A DNA stretch of 11,913 bases from Hyphochytrium catenoides. Taxonomy: Eukaryota > Sar > Hyphochytriomycetes > Hyphochytriales > Hyphochytriaceae. Shown piece by piece: positions 1 through 7,200 of the stretch (its first letter is position 1; each line of letters begins with the position of its first letter). The stretch is from the NCBI GenBank assembly GCA_900088475.1, contig FLMG01004439.1:1793-13705 (forward strand), written 5' to 3'. The notes beneath the pieces are model-generated. The model was not told the DNA's origin and ran no database searches. It saw nothing but the letters and a program-made list of their open reading frames with translations. A program made the translations under genes and the position numbers.

Positions 1-160
1 AGAGAGAGAGAGAGAGTAGCCCGAGACTGGAGAAAGAACATCAATGAGAGAGACAGAGCGAGAAAAGATGAGAGATGATAGGGCAGGCAATGAGAGCAGG
101 AAGAGAGGAAGAGAGCAAGCGAACAGAAGAGAGAGAGAGAAGAGAGAGCGGACTCATCAG
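1..160. repeat. (GA)n microsatellite and purine-rich tract at window edge
   Basis: Bases 1-16 are eight perfect AG units, followed to about 155 by strongly purine-biased sequence with repeated agagag runs. No supported reading frame is present. The tract is the edge of the window, and the other edge is also GA repeat, so this may be where an assembly stopped rather than a biological boundary. Confidence 0.85.
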
Positions 161-199
161 GCAGAACTGCCTCTGGGGGTTGTAAAATGAAGCAAAGCC

Positions 200-242
200 G
201 GCTAATCTTTGGCTAATTAAGAAGGATATGACTCTATATTAA
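200..242 (+). promoter_or_regulatory. Candidate core promoter: duplicated GGCTAAT plus TATA-like element
   Basis: The heptamer GGCTAAT occurs twice, at 200-206 and 211-217, and an AT-rich TATA-like string (TATATTAA) lies at 235-242. The spacing suits an upstream element followed by a TATA-like box, about 610 bases before the start codon of the protease gene. There is no transcript evidence. If it is used, the leader would include both CT tracts. This is an inference from two short motifs and could be chance. Confidence 0.2.
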
Positions 243-340
243 GCGACAGAGGCGGAACATTGTCAGATCAGACTTGCAGTTCAGCCTTGAGAAGATGGCA
301 CTCGGAAGCTTTCTTACTCTCTCTTACCCTCTCTCTCGTT

Positions 341-344
<4 letters not shown>

Positions 345-379
<35 letters not shown>

Positions 380-381
380 NN
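345..381. repeat. (CT)n microsatellite ending in two undetermined bases
   Basis: A perfect CT run fills 345-379 and is followed by NN at 380-381, then ctcag. The Ns mark a spot the assembler could not resolve, so the true repeat length is unknown. The run sits in the upstream leader of the protease gene. An open frame through it gives only a Leu-Ser repeat and is not a gene. Confidence 0.95.
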
Positions 382-386
382 CTCAG

Positions 387-681
387 AGGCTCAGTCGTCC
401 TGCTTCCTTGCTGTCAGTCTCAGACGTAAAGAAAGAAACCAAGAAATAGAGAAGATGCAGATCTTCCGACATTGAGAGTCAGGCAGGACCTCAGAAGATA
501 AGGAAAGACAAAGAGAGGGCTAACTCAGTACCATTGCACGGGTGACTTGTCTCTCCTGGTCTTTCCGTGGCGAGAGGCATGGTCTCATGAACTGAAAGAC
601 TTCTACTGAGAGGAGGAGGCACATCACCGACAGCTTGATGATCGGCTAGGCCTAGAAGCGATCTTCTTCTCGCACGCATCC

Positions 682-690
<9 letters not shown>
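387..690. other. Non-coding leader, nothing recognised
   Basis: Between the two CT tracts I see no ORF with protein-like composition, no RNA gene signature and no repeat. The sequence is moderately purine-rich up to about 520 and mixed afterwards. It is probably promoter, 5' UTR or a 5' UTR intron of the downstream protease gene. Confidence 0.5.

Positions 691-727
<37 letters not shown>
691..727. repeat. (TC)14 followed by (CG)5
   Basis: A perfect TC run at 691-718 passes directly into alternating CG at 718-727, then more CT-rich sequence to about 750. It ends with tag at 751-753. Alternating CG is a Z-DNA-prone pattern, and long polypyrimidine can adopt triplex forms; both are general properties, not shown here. 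The pyrimidine run followed by AG at 752-753 also resembles a 3' splice site, so it could close a 5' UTR intron. Confidence 0.9.
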
Positions 728-774
728 GTCTCTCTCTCGCTCTCGCTCTCTAGCTGCAGCAACAGCAGAATCAT

Positions 775-816
775 ATGGATTTGCCTATACGTGCTAACAG
801 AAGGTTAAACATCTGA
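775..816 (+). other. Upstream ORF of 13 codons before the protease start
   Basis: An ATG at 775 opens a frame of 13 codons ending at TGA 814-816, which is 38 bases before the main ATG at 855 and in a different frame. If transcription starts upstream of 775, scanning ribosomes would meet this ATG first, which could lower translation of the protease. The context (tcat before ATG, G after) is only moderate. It could also be untranscribed DNA. Confidence 0.35.
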
Positions 817-854
817 GGCGAGAGCAACGCGTGGAAGAGAGGCAAGAATCAGCG

Positions 855-1290
855 ATGGAGAAGCCCTCAGGGATCACAAAGATTGAGCTAACCTACGGCT
901 CAGCCCTCGCGCCGCCCGGGTTCCACCGTGTCACCACTCTGGGCGGCACTGCGGCCGACATCCTCAGCGGAGTCAAGGGCCGAACGCCAACCTATCTCTG
1001 GTACAAAGAAGGGTATGGAGACCTCATCACCGGCTTCTGCGTCGTCACAGGAGACTCGGTGCCGCCCCCGGGCTTCCAGAAGCTGGAGAAGAATGTGACG
1101 AGAGAGGCCGAGACGCCAACTTATCTCTGCTTCAGTACCGCCACTGGTGGAGCAACAGGAGGGAAGAGAGGCATAAAGGATCTTCGGATACTCTATGGAG
1201 ACGAGGCTCCTCCTAAAGACTTTGAGAAGATCCCAATGCCACTTACTTCAGAGGGAAAGACAGTCTTTCTCTGCTTCAAAGCTCTCTCGG
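855..1290 (+). other. MABP-like beta-prism domain coding region (residues about 5-145)
   Basis: Three related segments lie in tandem: residues 7-51, 57-94 and 107-142. Each begins with Ile/Leu and a short hydrophobic strand, continues with a G-[SD]-x(2,3)-P-P-x-[GD]-F turn (APPGF, PPPGF, APPKDF), and ends with an aromatic strand (TYLWYK, TYLCFS, VFLCFK). The TLGGTAADI string in repeat 1 also suits the family. Threefold internal repeats of this kind are typical of the MABP beta-prism known from MVB12 and DENND4 proteins, where it binds membranes. VPS62-type prisms are an alternative. Membrane binding here is inferred. Confidence 0.65.
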
Positions 1291-4200
1291 AGAAGGAGCT
1301 GAAGGAGGAGAAGTGGACACCTGAGGCTCTCATTGAGGGAGAGCCTGTGGACGTGCGAGACTCTCTCGGCCGCTGGAGCGTTGGGACGGTAGTAGCTGTG
1401 GGCAAATCGACGCTCACCATCAGGTTCAAGGGGCGGCCCGCCAAGTGGGACGTCACAGTCTCCAAAGAGTCCACCACCATTGCCAAGCTGGGCACCTTCA
1501 CTTCCGGTACGTTCTTTGCCTTTCTCGCTAGCTCTGTCTCGTCAAGCTCTTTAACCCTCAGGACATTGCTTCTTGTGCGCTCTGACTTGTGCTCGGGTTC
1601 TTATTCGGAGTTGTCTCACTCCTTGCGTTGGCCTCTGCGGGCACGGAAAGGGAACGAGCCATGAAATGGCGAAATATGCCATGATGTGCCGTTCTCTCCT
1701 TCATCGGTCTCCCATTGCTGTCTTCTCTTCGATTGGGTCCTTTGATACCTGCTCTTTAACCTCATCTCAGCCTTTAAGTCTAAGAGAAGACTTTGTATTC
1801 GTCTATTAGCGTCCACCCAAGAGAAGAGAGTCAAGCCTGGCACGCCGTGGAACGTCAAGACAGAGGAGATCTCCGCCTTGATGGAGCGGATCGAAGAGAG
1901 CTGCGCCCCGGAAGTACCACTTGAGGAGAGAGAGGCCTTCTGGAGCGAAGAGCTGCCGGACATTGTGGAGAAATGTTTAGCGTCAGAGGTACCAGATAAG
2001 GCGGTGCACCCCAAGATAAACCTTCTGCTCCAGCGCGTGCTGTCTTCTCTCATCTCTGAGCTGCAGAAAGACACGCCACTGTCTGAAGTCACTCTGTCTC
2101 TCTTGAACAAAATCTTCATGGGAGATCCTCCTTGCACGTGGTTCTATTCTAAGTGCGGATGGGACGGGACGAAGGACGAGAACGGAGGGCAGGGAGGGGA
2201 GAAGTTCGCTTATGTACCCACCGTAGGACTTAAGAAAACTCCGGCGGTCTCACGCTTCTTCGTCTCCAATATGAACTTCTTTGGCAGGAACAAAGGCTAC
2301 GAGCTCCTTCTGTCTCGCCTCTCTTCTTCCTCTACTGTCGTCTCGTTTCGAGAGATCTCCACTTTGGTTCACATCATCTCCCAACAGTTCAAGTGCTTCA
2401 CCTCGGCCTTTGTCAAGGACTTTGTGGCTCAGTTCCAGGCAGGAATTCTCTCTCGTCTTCTCTTCCTCCCAGATGAGGAGCTGAAGAAGGAGCCGCTGGG
2501 CCTGGAGCAGGTTGTGATGGAGCTGGAAGGGGTGATGACCCCCGCGATGAAGGCCCAAGAGGTGGACAAGCTGCTAGAACAGTTCAGCGTGGACATCGCT
2601 AAGCGGTACGGCTGCGTAGCTTGTCAGTTCTAGAGTTGTGCATGACTATGTTACTCTGGTGTCTGTTGTCTTCTTCCCCTTGCTTTTGCTCGTCTGCTCT
2701 ATCTCTGTCTCTAAGCCGCGGTCACCCAGGTATTTGCTCTGCCCATTTCTGGGCAAGCGTTTGAAGGCTGTGAGCCATCTCTGCGCCATTATTGATTCGG
2801 TGAGAAAGGGGGCTTCAAGCAAGCCTTCCGCCTTCTCCTATTCCTCCTACACCACCCCATCTTCCTCTTCCTACCAAAGGAATGCAGTCAACGGCTCCAA
2901 GATCATCCATAGGCCCGAGGGCTCCTCACGCTGGCTAACCCGGGAGTGGTTCGCTAATTGGCTGTTGGAGGCACAGATCATGGAAATAGTGTTAGGCGAC
3001 AAAGCGCTACAAGGCACTCTTAAGGCGCCTCCTCCTCACTATGAGGTTATTAGAAGGTAACAGCGCGCGAGCTCCAGTTCTGCTTGCGCCGTCCACGTAC
3101 ACGATAGGGGAGGGCCTCTATTGACTCCTTACTCGCTAGAGACAGACAATCGTGGATGCTTGCCCGCTCCTCTTTCTGTTTACTGTCTTATTTGGTAAGC
3201 TAGGATCTGACATTTCGTCACGCCATGTAGGTGTCAGCCCCTGATGGACTTCCTCATTGCCGAAAGGAAGTTCTCTAAAGAACATCTTTCTCTCTTATGG
3301 TCGGCAACTGAAAGCCAGACGTCGGTGCACGCCCGCGGAATGTACAAGCTTCTTCTTCATGTTGCTCTAAAGCTTCCATGGGCCGCTGCCCTGCAGCTCT
3401 ACCGTCTCCTCATTTCCATGCCGCCCAACTATGACGAGTTCTCGATCGATTTCATTAAAAGTATGACCCTTCTGGAGTCGGTGCGCCATAGCCGGCAGAG
3501 TACCTCAGGCTTTCTTCTGGAGAAGGCTCCGGAGGTCCCAGCAGACACAGGGAGGAAGCTTTGGGGCGTCGATCTCCTGCTGAAGGTTGTTATGGACCCG
3601 CAACAGCTATCAGAAGCGAATAGGAAGAAAGCCAAGGAAGCGTTAGTAGATATCCTGGCTAAACCTTTCTTTGTAGACAAGATGCTGGAGATTGCAGACC
3701 TCTGCGTAGATAATGTTAGGGATGGAAGAGCCATTCTTCCCTCTATTAATGTGCTTGAGATGCTCTTCCAAAGGCTAGCGGCAGGAGGTGTAGGAGGGAC
3801 GAACGTGACTGGCAGTCTGTCCGCCCAGGAGACCCTTGTCAACCACCTTCAACAGCGTTCTGATCTTATTCATAGTCTAGTCCAGGGAATCTGCCATTTC
3901 TGGGTTGAGCCTAAAGAAGAAGGACGGCGAGGAGAACCACAGAAAGAGCGAATGGAGGCACCCGAAGAAGCCTCGTCGAAGTCTTCCGTAAAGCTGGAGG
4001 GGCTCCGGCAACGCCTTCGCTTCCTTCAGTACCTTGTAGAGCACGGGGCTGGCCATCTCTCTTTCTCCGAAGTTCAGCTTCTATGGCAAACCCTGGTAAG
4101 GGAGGAAGTGGGAAGTCCTCAAGCTGAGCTCTTCATGCAAGTTCTAGCAGAAATGGCCCAAGGAACTGTAGGACGAGGTGCGCTAGAAAGGAGACCATGT

Positions 4201-7200
4201 CTCGAAGGAGACACGATCGAGAAGGTGCTAAAAGAGCTCTTTCTCTCACCTGTAACCTCTATCTTTGACTATCGCAAGGCGAACCTCAAGGGCTTCCAGT
4301 GTTTTAGAGAGTTCTTCCGGCTTCAGAATGTGGCAACCAAGAAGCTCACTGACACTTCAGCTCGGCCCTGGCATGTTGTGGAGCCCGACCTAGAAGGTCT
4401 CGAGGCTCTCTGGCGTCTCTGTCTTTATAATGAGAGCGACAAAGTCTTCCAGGAAGCAGCAGAACTTCTTCTCATCTGTAAAATGAGAGTTCAGAGCCAG
4501 GCCGATAAGGAAGCAGTATGGATGGCGTTCCTTCAGCGTTGCCTGGAGGAGGTTCGGCAGGCTCGGGAGAGTGATGGCACCTTAGAGAAAATGAAGCTTG
4601 AAAGGAGTCTCAACCTCATGTTCCTCTTTCTCTCAAACCTCGATACCGTCTGCTCTGAGCTCCAGGGATCCTCTGGGCCCTTGGGTCCAGACGAGCACAT
4701 GCTGAAGGTCATTGTACGGCAGTCTGAGAGCGGTCCTGTGGTACGAGAACTGAAGCTGCCCGTCAAGCGATCCGAGGATGTTCGGAGCCTTCGTATTCGT
4801 CTCTCTCAACGATTGCGGCAGCCTCCTCAGCTGGTGCGCCTGTACAACTACAAGAGATCCCGCCTGCACTCTCCCTCACAAGATCATCTGCCACTCGAGA
4901 AGGCAATGGTCCACACATTCGTGGATGTTGTTTTGCTCTCACAGCCTGAGGCAGATACCGCTGGGATGGAGGTAGCGGCAGAAGCAGATGGAAAAGGTTG
5001 GCGTCTCCTGGGTTCACATCTGTTAATGGAAAACCTGACTGCTGAGACAAACTTCATGGTCCTTCTCTTCGAGCTTCTCACTGCTGAAGAAGGGAAGGTG
5101 AGCGAGATAGCCTGGAAGTTGCTAGCCGTCCTTCCTACCTTTCCTCCGCTCGTCCACGACATTCAGACCCTTAAGGGGCGGAGAGGAAGCACCAGGCAGG
5201 CAGAAGGGCTTTCGCATAAGGACTGGGACTCTCTGCTAGACAGTGGGTCGATCCTTAAGCTATTTTATCAGCTGAAAGTGGTTGAGAGTTGCCTCTCGCC
5301 CAGAGCCTCGGCAGCTTTCTCAGCAGCCAGTGGAGAGACATGGGCAGAGAGCTTCGTCCGCTTTGGAGGGTTCGCTCACCTCTATAGAGTGCTTATGGAT
5401 ACTGAAGCGAGCTCAATTGCTGATAAAGCATTAAGGAGGAGTGCTCTTGCGCTTCTCCTACGCATCTTTCTCAAGCTCTTGGCGGAGACGAGAGAACTTG
5501 AGGCTCAGACGTTCATTCGGCCTCGTCAGCTTACCCACCGACTACTGGAGCTGCTAAAAGTGCTCACAGTGGCCATAGAGGCGGCCCATGACGGTGGAGA
5601 AGAGAACGAAGATGGGTCTGCCGGCATAGAGTCTCACTCTGCGCTCTTTTCAGGGTTCAGTTTTCCTCAAGTGTCACGGGCCTTCCATTCTACAGAGAAG
5701 AAAGAGGAAGAAGAGGCGAATGCTGAGCCTCTCGTACTCACCTTTCAGCTGCTGACCCGCCTGCTTATGGCCTCTAACGAGAGCTTAGAAGCCCTTAGAC
5801 AAGGTCCTCAGCTGGAAGGCTTCCTCATCCACTCACTTCTACAATCGAGGGAGAGGAAGTTGCGGGGCACTATATGTGGCTATATTCTGGAAACCTGCAG
5901 ATACAAACCAAGTTTTTCAGGAGAAGAGCCTGCAGGTGCAGAACAAGTGAGCAAGAGCGCCAGCAACGGGTCGTTGGCGGAGGTTTTCATCTCTTTCTTG
6001 AGTGGCATTCTCCCTCTTGTCTACCAGTACGAGAGTCATTGCGAAGAATACTTCGCTCTTCTTTGTGAACTGCTTGAGGTGCAGGAGGCTCTTTCGTTCC
6101 AAGAGATCGAGCGCCTTGCAGTCTCTCTTTCGCAGAAGATTGTCCTTCATCCGGTCCTTGAGGCCTCAGTAACTGACAGCGATTTGATCCTGAGGGGCTT
6201 CCTCCAGCTTTTATCAAAGATGCTGGAGGTGGTTGATAAGAACAGTGATAAAGAAGAGAGTCGGTGCCTTCGAGAGGCGATCCGTGGCACTGGGCTGCTG
6301 AAGGAGCTTCTGGAGGGCTGTCTGTTCGCCATCCCTTCCACTTCTTTCCTCTCCGGAAGTGGCGAGGACCAGGAGAGTATCCCGCCGCCTAAGTGTAAAA
6401 GCGCAGAGTGTAGGAAAGAGGCCTATCGCCTACTTGCTGGCCTTTGTCTCCACCATGAGGAGATGTGCACAGTCACCGTGGTCTTCCTCCAGGGTCACCA
6501 CTCCCTAGTTCCTCCCATTCCCAAGGCAACAAAGATGTCCTCAACCTCTAGTGAGCTTGGGAAGAAAAGCAAGCTGCTGGCAGGTATGATACAGAAAGCT
6601 AAGAGCGAGACTGGGTATGTCGGCCTCAAGAACCTGGGGAACATCTGCTATATGAACTCCATTCTGCAGCAGTTCTACATGCTTCCCCGCTTCAGGCAAG
6701 AGGTCCTTGCTGCCCCTACCTTTTTGGAGGCTTCCAGTTCTCTCTCCAGCAATGATGGCAAAGGGCAGACTACTGACAACAAAGGAGGTGGGGACGGAGA
6801 AGCCCCTACAGCTAGCTCGCTGGTGAAGGGAAAATCTTCATCAACCTCTTCACATCTGGAAAGCAGTCTCTTTGACACGGTTCTTTTCCAGTTGCAGCTG
6901 CTCTTTGCTCATCTGCAAGAAAGCGAGAAACCGTATTATAACCCTAAGAGCTTCGTCCACGCCATCAAGGACTGGGATGGCAATCCAACGAATCCTTCCC
7001 TCCAGCAGGACGCCAGTGAGTTCCTTACCAACTTCTTTCAGCAGCTGGAGAGCCAAGTCATGGGCTCACATGCAGAAGATCTAGTCAAGAACAGCTTTGG
7101 AGGGACATTCAGTAATGAGCTGCTGGCAGGAGAAGGGAAATATTCTGAGAGAGAAGAGCCCTTCTTCTTTATCTCTCTTCAGGTGAAGCACAAGGCCTCT

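Noticed and set aside
260-475. Open frame containing a Leu-Ser repeat
   Set aside because: It is a product of the CT microsatellite, contains undetermined bases and has no protein-like sequence around it.
1573-1809. Open frame of 78 codons
   Set aside because: It lies largely within intron 1, and its end coincides with the acceptor region.
1616-2137. Minus-strand open frame of 173 codons
   Set aside because: It is antisense to intron 1 and exon 2, with low-complexity Ser/Arg-rich composition and no recognisable domain. The plus strand explains the coding signal.
2638-3060. Open frame that could pass as a separate 140-residue gene
   Set aside because: Its first part is intron 2 pyrimidine tract, and its end (TAA 3058) lies in intron 3. 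The middle is exon 3 of the protease, with the family-like motif WLTREWFANWL.
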